Of a DNA stretch of 47,589 bases, positions 17,465 to 25,711 are shown one piece after another. The DNA lies in contig NZ_KN360942.1 of assembly GCF_000784355.1 (NCBI RefSeq), positions 45,073 to 92,661 on the forward strand, given 5' to 3'. Each line of letters starts with the position of its first letter. Position 1 is the stretch's first letter. The notes beneath the pieces are model-generated. The model searched no databases. It worked only from the letters and a program-made list of their open reading frames with translations, and was not told the origin of the DNA. A program made the position numbers and the translations under genes. Origin of the DNA: Methanolacinia paynteri (GTDB taxonomy: Archaea; Halobacteriota; Methanomicrobia; Methanomicrobiales; Methanomicrobiaceae).

Positions 17465-17860
17465 CTACCACTCAAGGGAATCTGCATATTCTACTGCTTC
17501 GGTGTACGCTTTCCTTCCCGAGAACTTCTTCAGGATTTTCTCCCCGTCGGAAACATAGATGATCCCGTTATTATCCTCGATAATAAACCATAGTTCGAAG
17601 ATATCGAAATTTTCTATAAAAACTCCTTTCTCGAGCGATGAGGCGGGCTGGAGCATCAGGCGGTCGATTACGATCTCCGAGGGGTCCATCCTGAAATAAT
17701 AATAGAACACCTGAAACGCATGCAGAAAATCGGATACCAGGAGCTCATTTTTGACTTCATCGTCAAGATCGTCGATAATCGATGACAGCCTGTCATAATT
17801 GTCTTCGGCAATATCAAGTATCTGATCGGCAAGTTCGGCAAGTTCGATGCTGTCGGTCAT
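17465..17860 (-). CDS. Acidic hypothetical protein
   Basis: 131 residues, convergent with the COG2122 gene and almost touching it. Very acidic N-terminal helix (ELADQILDIAEDNYDRLSSIIDDLDDEV), then a mixed region with FHAFQVFYYYFRMDP and a C-terminal part resembling a short beta-hairpin plus helix (ENFDIFELWFIIEDNNGIIYVSDG; YTEAVEYADSLEW). No signal or membrane segment and no recognised domain. Codon use resembles that of the neighbouring backbone genes, so it is probably a real cytoplasmic protein. Confidence 0.65.
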   Translation of the reverse strand: MTDSIELAELADQILDIAEDNYDRLSSIIDDLDDEVKNELLVSDFLHAFQVFYYYFRMDPSEIVIDRLMLQPASSLEKGVFIENFDIFELWFIIEDNNGIIYVSDGEKILKKFSGRKAYTEAVEYADSLEW

Positions 17861-17988
17861 AACTATTCTTTCTATTCTAATCCTCCCTGATTCATCCTAT
17901 TTAGAATATGCAATAATAAAAATACCTGAATGATGACGGATGACCGGTCTTACCTGTGTGTTCCATCCCGAAATAATTTGAGATCTGC

Positions 17989-17995
17989 TTATATA
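17989..17995 (+). promoter_or_regulatory. TATA element upstream of structured element A
   Basis: TTATATA in GATCTGCTTATATACCCAG. An archaeal start site about 25 bases downstream would fall at 18014-18020, just before the first helix of the structured element (18026). The preceding TGTGTGTTCCATCCCGAAAT and AATTTGAG recur with few changes near 39690-39720. Confidence 0.45.
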
Positions 17996-18025
17996 CCCAG
18001 ACCTATATCCATCTGTTGCATCGCC

Positions 18026-18301
18026 GGCAACCCCCCGCCGCGGGCCGCTTGGCAGGCCCGCGGATCGGCCCCGACCTCGGAGCCTCTATACCATGATAGC
18101 CGCTTAGGGGATAGACGAGTATCCCCTGAGCGGAGAGACGCGGTAGATTCATAGTGTGTACGGAACGGAATATAAAAAAACAAATTCAACAGCTCAGGGG
18201 ACCCTCGCCGGTCTCCTGAGCGTGCCGTGAGATGATTCTCTTAGGGCAAGGCTCCTGGGTAGGGGCCGTCCGGTGGCCTGGCCGCCGGTGCCGGGGTCGC
18301 C
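18026..18301 (+). ncRNA. Structured multi-hairpin element, copy A
   Basis: GC-rich 276-base element in an otherwise AT-rich gap. The ends pair (18026-18034 with 18293-18301, one mismatch) and enclose consecutive hairpins: 18038-18046/18055-18063, a short one at about 18066-18083, 18100-18113/18120-18133 (14 pairs), 18192-18203/18210-18221 (12 pairs), 18250-18256/18261-18267 and 18270-18276/18282-18288. Between the third and fourth hairpins is an unpaired AT-rich stretch. A second copy lies on the other strand at 46580-46833. Base changes between copies keep pairing (for example CCGC/GCGG against CCAC/GTGG, and GCTCAGG/CCTGAGC against GCCCGG/CCGGGC). Four of six non-Watson-Crick pairs are G-U only if the plus strand is the RNA. 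No match to SRP RNA, RNase P RNA or rRNA is seen. Confidence 0.6.
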
Positions 18302-18369
18302 TAAAGGACCCGGATTTTATAGCAAAGCGTATCATTTATCAAATTTAAGATAGCAGTTACTCATCAGCG

Positions 18370-19197
18370 ATGTTCCAGGTATTCCTGATACTGTCATTAG
18401 TCCTGTTTGTCCTATTCCTGATCCCCTCAAGATTCAGGAGATATTTTGCAGCGGGAGGCTGGTCTTTCCTCGGGATCTTCTTTGTCCTCTTCTCTTTCGG
18501 CCACGTGGCGGAGAACGAATTCATCTACCCGGTGGCCGCTGTGCTCTCACTCCCGTTGTTCATTATAACGATCGCAGCATCTTATTCCGGGAACAGGACG
18601 GCATTCCGGATAACGACGGTTGCGGCAGTGGCGTTCATCATTTATTCGGTAATCGCACCCAACCAGGCGATATCGGAATGGCTGATCAGGATGCAGGTGG
18701 ACAACACGATCCTCGCACTCGCCATGATCGGACATCCTGCCGCCGCCCCTTCATGGGACTGCATCCTGAGCAACGGTTACGGGATTATAATCACATTTTC
18801 GTGCACACCGATCGTCGGAACTGCGGTGATGCTCGGAATGGCAACAGGTGTGGATGCAAACCTGAAACAGAAGATCTTCGCTGCCGGATTCGTGATCCTC
18901 TCGCTGGCCGCCCTCAATATAGCAAGGCTCGTATTCGTAGTCAAGGCGTACTCGGAGCAGTGGTTCCCCTATTTCACGGACTTTGCATCGGGCGGATTTC
19001 CGGGACACGAGAGCTTCTTCTGGGCGCACAATGTCATAGGCAGGATCAGCTTCACGTTCCTGGCGATAATCCTCGTCGGGTGGGGGCTGACGTATTTCAT
19101 CCCGGATTTGAGGAGATTTTACCGCGAGATTCTCTATTTTTACTATAACGGATTGAAAAGGATATCCGGGTGCCGGTTAGACATGAAAGATATTTGA
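18370..19197 (+). CDS. artA: Archaeosortase A
   Basis: 275 residues with about eight membrane segments. The exosortase/archaeosortase catalytic set is visible: Cys145 in TFSCTPIVGTAVMLG, Arg186 in LNIARLVFV, and Arg225 after HNVIGR with His220 nearby. ArtA cuts C-terminal PGF-CTERM signals of surface glycoproteins and attaches them to lipid. No PGF-CTERM protein is seen in this window, so its substrates are elsewhere. It lies 68 bases downstream of the structured RNA-like element on the same strand. Cotranscription is possible, but no functional link is known. Confidence 0.85.
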   Translation: MFQVFLILSLVLFVLFLIPSRFRRYFAAGGWSFLGIFFVLFSFGHVAENEFIYPVAAVLSLPLFIITIAASYSGNRTAFRITTVAAVAFIIYSVIAPNQAISEWLIRMQVDNTILALAMIGHPAAAPSWDCILSNGYGIIITFSCTPIVGTAVMLGMATGVDANLKQKIFAAGFVILSLAALNIARLVFVVKAYSEQWFPYFTDFASGGFPGHESFFWAHNVIGRISFTFLAIILVGWGLTYFIPDLRRFYREILYFYYNGLKRISGCRLDMKDI

Positions 19198-19284
19198 CCC
19201 ACATATCCGAACTCCCTGAACTTCCGGGGATTTTATAGAGCAATTAAGATAATTATATCCCGCTCTTCGCAAAATAAGTACTGC

Positions 19285-19575
19285 GTGCGTCAGGAAGATA
19301 TCGACTGGAAAATATACCATATTGTCGTCGACGAAAACAGCGTTTCCGCAGACGATATTTTATCCAAAACCGGTTTTGACAGGGAAACAGTAACGGGATC
19401 GCTGAAAAGGCTCGAGTCGGGCAGTCTTATAGAATATGACGGCGAAACGGCAAGGATACTCTCTCTTCACGAGATGCTCCTCAAATGCAGTATCAAAAAT
19501 GCCGCAGCAGATCCCGAGAGCCCCATAATTATTGAAAACGGCGTTATCAAAGAGAACCCGAATTACAAGAGATAA
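19285..19575 (+). CDS. Small winged-helix protein
   Basis: 96 residues, start GTG at 19285. AATTATATCCC about 35 bases before it may be the TATA element, so the leader is very short. [42 protein letters not shown] is a compact winged-helix fold (residues about 8-55), followed by a short tail. It is the first gene of an operon with trm56, an ATP-grasp gene, tfe and an HD gene, eight bases before trm56. Possibly an autoregulator or nucleic-acid-binding accessory. Confidence 0.75.
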   Translation: MRQEDIDWKIYHIVVDENSVSADDILSKTGFDRETVTGSLKRLESGSLIEYDGETARILSLHEMLLKCSIKNAAADPESPIIIENGVIKENPNYKR

Positions 19576-19583
19576 GGTGCCGA

Positions 19584-20108
19584 ATGACAGAAAAAGTATG
19601 TGTCCTCCGTCTTGGCCACAGGCCGGAGAGGGACAGACGAGTTACAACCCATGTCGGACTTACAGCCCGTGCACTTGGTGCCGAAGGTATGTACCTGGCA
19701 TCCGAAGACAAGAATATAAAACAGTCCATCGATGACGTTGCAGAAAGATGGGGAGGAAATTTCTTCGTAGAAACGGGAGTCGGATGGAAGAAATGCGTCA
19801 ACGACTGGAAGGCCAACGGGGGCGTGGTTGTCCATCTTACGATGTACGGCGTTCCCATGACATCAGCCATCGAAGAGATCAAAAAACACGAAAAGGTTCT
19901 GGTGGTCGTGGGTGCAGAGAAGGTTCCGGCGGACATCTACAACATGACCGATTATAACGTCTCGGTTACCACCCAGCCGCATTCAGAGATCTCGAGCCTT
20001 GCTCTTTTTCTCGACCACCTCTCCGACGGCAAAAACCTCAATCTCGAATTTCCGGATGCAGATCTGAAGATAGATCCCTGCGAGAGAGGGAAGAGGTTCA
20101 AGTATTGA
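19584..20108 (+). CDS. trm56: tRNA (cytidine(56)-2'-O)-methyltransferase
   Basis: 174 residues. A SPOUT-class enzyme specific to archaea that methylates the ribose of C56 in the T-loop of tRNA. The family start [20 protein letters not shown] is very clear. Conserved [10 protein letters not shown] and the knot region [20 protein letters not shown] follow, then [25 protein letters not shown] precedes the ATG. Its stop overlaps the TTG start of the next gene. Confidence 0.95.
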   Translation: MTEKVCVLRLGHRPERDRRVTTHVGLTARALGAEGMYLASEDKNIKQSIDDVAERWGGNFFVETGVGWKKCVNDWKANGGVVVHLTMYGVPMTSAIEEIKKHEKVLVVVGAEKVPADIYNMTDYNVSVTTQPHSEISSLALFLDHLSDGKNLNLEFPDADLKIDPCERGKRFKY

Positions 20109-21190
20109 AGGGGCGTGTTCTTATCGCCGGGTTTGCAACACGGCATGTTGCCTGCTCTGCGAAAAATGCCGGATACGAGGTCCATGCGATAGATGCGTTC
20201 TGCGACCAGGACCTGCAGTGGAACACGGAATCATGCACTATCTTTGAGGATCTCGAATCGCTTCCCGGGCAGATAGAAGAGATCTGCAAAGAGATCAATC
20301 CCGATTATCTCGTGGTAACTTCGGGTGCGGAGGAGATCTCTGTCTCTAAGAAGATTTCCGGGAGCTGTAAGGATAAGGCAGGAATCTTTACGGACAAGCA
20401 GAAGATACAGGATTTTTTCCAGGAAAACTCGATCAGGGTTCCTGCGATTCTTGCCGACGGAAGCTACCCGGCTATGCTCAAGCCCTGCAAAGGAGCGGGG
20501 GGATGGAGAAATACGGTCGTAGAATCTCCCCCGGAAGAGAACAACTTCTGCGAAATGTGGCCTGAAACTCCATATATCCGGCAGGAGGTTGTGAAAGGAG
20601 TGCCATGCAGCGTATCGTGCATCGCGTCCGGCGGAATGGCGAAGGCGATCGCCGTGAATCTCCAGTATCTCAGGGGAGGAGATGGCGATAGGGCCTACGG
20701 TTTTGCAGGCGCCGCAACTCCGTTTACGAACGAAAAGGCCGGCGAACTCATGAAAGAGGCAGAAAGGATCGCCTCTTTATCAGGATGTACCGGCTCGATT
20801 GGAATCGACTTCATCCTCTCGGATGAGGGGATCTATGCAATCGAGGTCAACCCGCGTTTCCAGGCGACACTCGATATCATCGAGATGTCGACAGGATTCA
20901 ACATCTTCGAAGCGCATATCAACGCCTGCAAAGGGATTCTCCCGGAATCTTCCCCGAAAGCGAAAAAAGTGGTCGCACGCAGGATCATGTTCGCGGAGCG
21001 CGACCTGATCATCAGGGACGACCTGAAGAAATTCCACCCGCATGTAGCCGATATTCCCCGGGAAAACAGCGAAATCGAGGAAGGCGGAGCGATAATCAGT
21101 GTTTACGGGGAAGGAGACACTCTTGCTGGTGCCGAATCATCACTGGATAAAACTATTAAAGAAATTGGCAGATATATAAGCAGATGGTAG
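20105..21190 (+). CDS. ATP-grasp domain protein (COG2232-like ligase)
   Basis: 361 residues from a TTG that overlaps the trm56 stop (TTGA). An N-terminal pre-ATP-grasp Rossmann part ([29 protein letters not shown]) is followed by the ATP-grasp body: the P-loop-like [16 protein letters not shown], the linker [17 protein letters not shown], and the metal-binding [31 protein letters not shown]. The family resembles carbamoyl-phosphate synthase and PurK-like ligases and is annotated as a predicted carboligase. The substrate is unknown. Coupling to tRNA modification and transcription genes is conserved-looking but does not reveal the reaction. Confidence 0.82.
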   Translation: MKGRVLIAGFATRHVACSAKNAGYEVHAIDAFCDQDLQWNTESCTIFEDLESLPGQIEEICKEINPDYLVVTSGAEEISVSKKISGSCKDKAGIFTDKQKIQDFFQENSIRVPAILADGSYPAMLKPCKGAGGWRNTVVESPPEENNFCEMWPETPYIRQEVVKGVPCSVSCIASGGMAKAIAVNLQYLRGGDGDRAYGFAGAATPFTNEKAGELMKEAERIASLSGCTGSIGIDFILSDEGIYAIEVNPRFQATLDIIEMSTGFNIFEAHINACKGILPESSPKAKKVVARRIMFAERDLIIRDDLKKFHPHVADIPRENSEIEEGGAIISVYGEGDTLAGAESSLDKTIKEIGRYISRW

Positions 21191-21705
21191 CTGTAGAAGA
21201 TGCACTTAAAAGCGATGCGGTAAGAGCATATCTCTTCCGCCTCGTCGGGGAAGAGGGGCTTGATTTAATCGATAAATTTCCTGTGGAGGGTGAATACAGC
21301 GACGAAGATCTTGCCGAGAGCACGGGGATCAACTTAAACAGCGTCAGGCACACTCTATACACCCTTTATGGGAAGCGCCTGGCCGAATACCGCCGTATAA
21401 AGAATTCAGAGACCGGCTGGCTCACCTATCTCTGGGTCCTGAAGTTCGAAAACCTTGATGCCACGCTCTCGGAAGAGATGGACGACATCCTCGATATTCT
21501 CAAGGCGAGAGAGGATTACGAGCTCCTCAACGACTTCTATATCTGCGGTAAATGCGGCCTGAGATATACGTTCGACGAGGCGATGGCAAGGGACTTCATA
21601 TGCATCAACTGCGATGAGAAGATGGACCATTTCGACAACGATCTCCTTGCCGAAGCGCTGAAGCGCCGTGTCGACGCGATAAAGGAAAACCTGGGAAAAG
21701 CGTGA
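21184..21705 (+). CDS. tfe: Transcription factor E
   Basis: 173 residues. Archaeal homolog of the TFIIE alpha N-terminal half, which helps TBP/TFB/RNA polymerase open promoters. An extended winged helix (residues about 5-95: DLAESTGINLNSVRHTLYTLYGKRLAEYRR, GWLTYLWVL) is joined by a helical linker to a zinc ribbon (CGKCGLRYTFDEAMARDFICINCDEKM). Its ATG overlaps the end of the ATP-grasp gene by seven bases, and its end overlaps the next start. Confidence 0.96.
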   Translation: MVAVEDALKSDAVRAYLFRLVGEEGLDLIDKFPVEGEYSDEDLAESTGINLNSVRHTLYTLYGKRLAEYRRIKNSETGWLTYLWVLKFENLDATLSEEMDDILDILKAREDYELLNDFYICGKCGLRYTFDEAMARDFICINCDEKMDHFDNDLLAEALKRRVDAIKENLGKA

Positions 21706-22193
21706 AGATATCCGATATAGATCCAATACCTCTTTTAAAAAAATCAGGCTGTCCCGACAACGTCATCGAACACTGTATTGCAGTACGGGATCTTGCGATG
21801 GTCTTCGCCCGGAATGCACCGGTGGACAAAGAGCTTGTCGAAAAGGGAGCACTTCTTCATGACATCGGACGCTGCAGGACGCATTCGATTGCCCACGGAC
21901 AGGTTGGTGCGGAGATCTGCAGGGATTACGGGCTCCCGGAAGAGATTTGCCGCATCGTCGAGACCCATATAGGTGCAGGACTTACCGCCGAAGAATGCCG
22001 CAGAGAAGGGCTTAAGCCGGTCGACTGCGTACCGAAAACTCTGGAAGAGAAGATTGTCGCCCACGCGGACAACCTGATCAAGGGAACAAAAGAGATTACA
22101 ATCGATGAAAGACTCGACCATTCGGCAAACCTGCCGGAGGCTGCCAGGAAAAGGATGAAGGATCTCTCGGACGAGATCGAGAAGTACAGGTAA
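21702..22193 (+). CDS. HD-domain phosphohydrolase (TIGR00295 type)
   Basis: 163 residues, GTG start overlapping the tfe stop (GTGA). HD-domain ligands: His in VIEHCIAVRDLA, HDIGRCRTHSIAHGQ (HD pair and further His), VETHIGAG, and VAHADNLIKG (the last Asp). Small archaeal HD proteins of this type are predicted nucleotide phosphohydrolases; the true substrate is unknown. Last gene of the operon, abutting the convergent ACT gene with no gap. Confidence 0.88.
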   Translation: MKISDIDPIPLLKKSGCPDNVIEHCIAVRDLAMVFARNAPVDKELVEKGALLHDIGRCRTHSIAHGQVGAEICRDYGLPEEICRIVETHIGAGLTAEECRREGLKPVDCVPKTLEEKIVAHADNLIKGTKEITIDERLDHSANLPEAARKRMKDLSDEIEKYR

Positions 22194-22694
22194 TTAGATT
22201 ATTATTTTTCTGACCTGCGGAAGCGACCTGAGCTCTTCATATACGGTTGCGGGAAGGTTGGACTCAAGTATTACTACGAGTTTCGGGTCCTCGGAGAGGA
22301 TGGGGTCGGTTACGAATATCTGTCTTATCGAGAGATTGTGATCGGTTATCACCTTGACTGCCGCACCGACAATTCCTTTCTGGGCGGCGTCCTTCGGGTA
22401 TATCGTGATAACGGCTAGGCCGAGTGCGTCTGCAACCTGCGTCAGGTCGGGCGTCACCCGCAGGTTGAGAAATATATCCCTGATCTCCTTAAGGCTGAGT
22501 ATCCTTTTTGCGGTGGCGTCGATTACTCTCCGGTCGGTTCCGATCTTCTTTGCGATATGCGTCGCAGGGATCTCGATCCCGTTGCAGACTATGCGCCCCT
22601 TCTCGTTTATTCCCAGTCCATTCTCCAAAAAATACTTGACTACCATCGTCTGAGACGGCGAATCGGCAAATTCACGGAGAATTTGAGTCCACAT
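22194..22694 (-). CDS. ACT-domain regulator of amino acid metabolism (COG2061-like)
   Basis: 166 residues. The N-terminal half is an HTH (SQTMVVKYFLENGLGINEKGRIVCNGIEIPATHIAKKIGTDRRVIDATAKRI). The C-terminal half is an ACT domain (VGAAVKVITDHNLSIRQIFVTDPILSEDPKLVVILESNLP). The family is annotated as a predicted allosteric regulator of homoserine dehydrogenase. That is a suggestive companion for the aspartate-semialdehyde-based homocysteine operon 5 kb away, though no direct link is shown. Confidence 0.85.
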   Translation of the reverse strand: MWTQILREFADSPSQTMVVKYFLENGLGINEKGRIVCNGIEIPATHIAKKIGTDRRVIDATAKRILSLKEIRDIFLNLRVTPDLTQVADALGLAVITIYPKDAAQKGIVGAAVKVITDHNLSIRQIFVTDPILSEDPKLVVILESNLPATVYEELRSLPQVRKIII

Positions 22695-22853
22695 GAATAA
22701 TCATATCCATCTTTGTATGTAAATATACATCGGTTTGAGGAAATGCAGGATACTTTAAATACCGGATCTCTTTTAAAATCAAAAACAGCCAAAATCCTGA
22801 CATCAAAATCGCAAGTTATTTTATCTTGGAAGTCCTTTTTATTAAGGTCACAG

Positions 22854-22938
22854 GCGAGGGTTGCCAAGCCAGGTCAAAGGCGCTAGGTTGAGGGCCTAGT
22901 CACGTAGGTGTTCGAGGGTTCGAATCCCTTCCCTCGCA
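22854..22938 (+). tRNA. tRNA-Leu (GAG)
   Basis: Acceptor GCGAGGG at 22854-22860 pairs with CCCTCGC at 22931-22937, discriminator A at 22938. Anticodon stem CTAGG/CCTAG encloses the loop TTGAGGG with anticodon GAG at 22890-22892. A long variable arm, as expected for Leu, precedes the T-arm with TTCGAAT. No intron. The 3' CCA is not encoded. Confidence 0.97.
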
Positions 22939-23088
22939 TTGTTCTGTTTTTTTGAGTTTTTTCTTCAAAATGTCCGTGTTGACTAAAATTCATTTATGGC
23001 ATTAATATAAATTTCAGAGTTTGCTAAAAAAGATCTCTCTTCCCAGCTCCTCTACAAAATAAAAAAAGGTAGCCGTCATCCCGGCCCA

Positions 23089-24468
23089 TTATCCCGTTAG
23101 TCCCATCTTCTCATCGAGCCAGTCGAACTTGGCGGCAAAAGACTGCCCGAACGCCCCGAGCTGACAGTGTGACCCTGCACCGTACTCTTCGGAGAATATT
23201 ATTAGTTCACGATCGCAGGTTAGGTGGTCGTAAAGTTCCTTTGCCTGTTCTCCGTCCGGGTCGAAATGATCTGTCGCACCGGCAGTGACCAACGTAGGGC
23301 AGCTTATATTTTCGGCGATTCCAACGAGTGAGAAATCCATCCATTTCGCCCAGAACTGTGCCGGCGAGCTCACATTGAAGACGAACATACCGTTCTCGTT
23401 CAGCCAGCGGGTTCCGGTATCGTTAGCCATGACAGCCCAGATGGCATCGTTGAACTCGACCGGGTCCGTCTGCAGCCATTCCTTCAGGTCTTCTTCCGTC
23501 ATGTTCGCGGCCGCTCCCCCGCCTTCCTGCAGGTTCCGGAGGAGGTTCTGCCCGACGTCGTAAGTGCCTCCGTCGGCGATCAGCGCCGTGATCCGGGGAT
23601 CATATGCGGCACCGCGGGGAGCGAGGTAGCCCCCTAGGGAAATTCCCCAGAGTGCAATCCGGTCTTCGTCGACGTCGGAACGGTTCACCGCATAGTCCAC
23701 AACAGGTTCGATCACATTCTCCCAGTCGGCACGGAACGGTATGTGCCGGACCCGTATCACTTCTCCCTGGCCCGGCCCCTCGAATGTCAGGACGTTGTAT
23801 CCGCGTTTTATTCCCTCCATCACATAAGGATGGAGCTCTTCCTGACAGCCGTCAAATCCGGTCTGGATGATGAGGAGCGGACGAGGTGTGCCGGAATCAT
23901 CGACCATATAAAAGTACCCCGGAAGCGTCGTATTCTCGTAAGGGATTTCGACAATCTCGTAAGGAACGTCGTCGAGCGCTAGTGCATCGCGAAACGTTTC
24001 CCGGCTTAATCCCCAGGTCTCAACGATGCGGGGATCGGTTGAGTTGCCATGAAGGAAGAACTCGGCTGTGCGATAATATGTTGCGGCCCGGTAGTATGCT
24101 TCCATTGCTGTAACATTGTGCCCGGCTGCGAGGCTCTCGTCACCCGCAGTCCTGATGGCGTCCGCGGTCTTCTTCCATTCGCTGTACCAACTCTCAAAGT
24201 CTCCTTCTTCGATCCGGGAGGCAGTGGCAAGACACTCACCGATATCGGCCTCTCCCGAATACGTGGCGCCAAGTGTCCGCTGGAGCTCGAAAGCAAATTC
24301 CTGATCGTCAAATATGAGCGAAGTTGAGTCATAGGCAGATTCGTCGGCCGGAGTTACAGCAGATGAATCCTGCGATTGCTGAATCGGGCAGGTACAGCCT
24401 GCAGAAATAGAAAATACAATTGCTATCAGGACGGTGATCGTGATTATACAGGTTCTCCCGGATTTCAT
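23089..24468 (-). CDS. Lipoprotein alpha/beta hydrolase
   Basis: 459 residues. Signal and lipobox FSISAGC (Cys25) place it outside the cell on the membrane. After a helical N-terminal cap region (YYRAATYYRTAEFFLHG) comes an alpha/beta-hydrolase core: LLIIQTGFDGCQEELHP, then FEGPGQGEV, the nucleophile elbow ALWGISLGGYLAPR (Ser277), a likely acid in GATDHFDPDGEQ, and a likely His in GAGSHCQLGAF. The layout recalls FrsA/dihydropseudooxynicotine-hydrolase-like esterases. The substrate is unknown; an extracytoplasmic esterase or peptidase role is possible. Monocistronic. Confidence 0.82.
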   Translation of the reverse strand: MKSGRTCIITITVLIAIVFSISAGCTCPIQQSQDSSAVTPADESAYDSTSLIFDDQEFAFELQRTLGATYSGEADIGECLATASRIEEGDFESWYSEWKKTADAIRTAGDESLAAGHNVTAMEAYYRAATYYRTAEFFLHGNSTDPRIVETWGLSRETFRDALALDDVPYEIVEIPYENTTLPGYFYMVDDSGTPRPLLIIQTGFDGCQEELHPYVMEGIKRGYNVLTFEGPGQGEVIRVRHIPFRADWENVIEPVVDYAVNRSDVDEDRIALWGISLGGYLAPRGAAYDPRITALIADGGTYDVGQNLLRNLQEGGGAAANMTEEDLKEWLQTDPVEFNDAIWAVMANDTGTRWLNENGMFVFNVSSPAQFWAKWMDFSLVGIAENISCPTLVTAGATDHFDPDGEQAKELYDHLTCDRELIIFSEEYGAGSHCQLGAFGQSFAAKFDWLDEKMGLTG

Positions 24469-24689
24469 AGTGGACTTTGAAATGATAGAATAACAATGAT
24501 GATAAGAGTTACGAAAATCCCTAAGGAAGAACTATAATCCCGGTTTTCATCGGATCAACAGGATCGGAAAGTTAATCCTGATTCAGTTTCGGACGAAATT
24601 CATTCATAACAGGTATTTGAACTACAATAATATTCGAAGACCCCTGTTTCACCAAAATTCATTTATATTATAAATCTCGAATCCAGATT

Positions 24690-25196
24690 ATGCCCGAAAA
24701 GGAGATCGAAGGAATAGATGTCGAAGAAATAATCGATAAGATCAAGAGAGCAATCATTAGTTCAGGTGCCAAAAATATCAAAGTAAAATCCTTCGAATTG
24801 ACATTGAAAACGATAATAGCTACCAGTGCGGGAGGAGAAGTCAGCTTTAAAATCCCTGTTATCGATGCCGGACTCGACCTGTCGGGAACATTGGAGAACC
24901 AGATCAACCAGGAAATATATATGAAATTCGGAGAACTACCCTCAAGAAAGGAGGAGCTGATCAGGAGGGAACCTTTCGGAGCGGTGGACATCGAAGACGA
25001 TCTCTACTCAATAATTCAGTCCCTTGAAAAGGCCGTAATCATCGCATACAACGCGGAACCCAAATTCAACCTGGAAAAGGCGCATTTCAACCTTGATTTC
25101 ATTATGGCGGGGGAAAGAAAGATCAATATGATAATAAAATCAGAAAAAACCATGAAATGGATGAATAACCTAAAGATCAATTTCGGGCTGGTATAA
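24690..25196 (+). CDS. Hypothetical protein, possibly Trypco2-like
   Basis: 168 residues. TTTATATTATAAATC about 25-30 bases before the ATG is a good TATA element, so the message is probably leaderless. The N-terminal 80 residues alternate helix and strands (IDKIKRAIISSGAKNIKVKSFELTLKTIIATSAGGEVSFKI) in a way that recalls trypsin-co-occurring domain 2, but the match is from memory and weak. The rest is helical with no membrane segment. The gene stands alone, between a secreted hydrolase on the other strand and the chemoreceptor region. Function unknown. Confidence 0.6.
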   Translation: MPEKEIEGIDVEEIIDKIKRAIISSGAKNIKVKSFELTLKTIIATSAGGEVSFKIPVIDAGLDLSGTLENQINQEIYMKFGELPSRKEELIRREPFGAVDIEDDLYSIIQSLEKAVIIAYNAEPKFNLEKAHFNLDFIMAGERKINMIIKSEKTMKWMNNLKINFGLV

Positions 25197-25456
25197 CGAA
25201 CCGGTCTTTTGATCTCCTAAACTTTTTTGACAAGAATTCCGTGTTTCAGGTGACCGAACCTGAACCATACCGGCAACTTTGAATTCTAAAATGCAGGCCA
25301 TAACACCCGAATTTTCCATTGATCTGCCGACGGATAATCCAGGGCAGGATCGCAGGAGAAAATATTTATCAATATAGTGACACATGAACGACAATATTAA
25401 GCTATAAGAAATATAATTTCCATAATTGTATTTTTTATGAGATGTATATTTCATAA

Positions 25457-25619
25457 TTTACAATAAAAAGGATATTTTAATTCTCAGATTTATATATTCA
25501 GTATTTGATCATATTTATTGAATATTATTATTAGAATATTATTTATTTTGATCATATTTATATATTATTATCAATAATTATTTTTTAGCGGTTTTCACTA
25601 AACATCAGCCGCTTGTTAA
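25457..25619 (+). repeat. Duplicated AT-rich leader/promoter, copy 1
   Basis: 163 bases nearly repeated at 28343-28505, each ahead of a chemoreceptor gene. Inside, TGATCATATTTAT occurs twice around TGAATATTATTATTAGAATA, and TATATATTA-type TATA candidates follow. The 3' end carries AGCGG...CCGCT, a possible hairpin that also forms in copy 2 with a G-U pair. The bases between 25197 and 25456 are AT-rich without a gene. Confidence 0.8.
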
Positions 25620-25711
25620 CTGCCCGTAAAAGCGGTATATTTCACCTTGTACTATTGGAGAAAATTGAAAATCGCTGCTATTTCAACGAAAAACAAACCT
25701 TAGGTGATACT

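Noticed and set aside
17930..18189. Short open frames across structured element A
   Set aside because: They run through perfectly paired hairpins, exist on both strands, and are not matched by corresponding frames in copy B.
18026..18301. Element A as SRP RNA, RNase P RNA or a tRNA cluster
   Set aside because: The conserved SRP helix 8 core, RNase P conserved regions and tRNA T-loop motifs are absent.
24690..25196. Confident conflict-system (Trypco2) assignment
   Set aside because: The resemblance is limited to a short alternating pattern and there is no trypsin, NTPase or other effector gene beside it.
25500..25600. AT-rich repeated TGATCATATTTAT units as a CRISPR or origin
   Set aside because: Only two units, no regular spacers, and the same block recurs before a paralogous gene. 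It is a duplicated leader. No orc1/cdc6 gene is nearby to support an origin.
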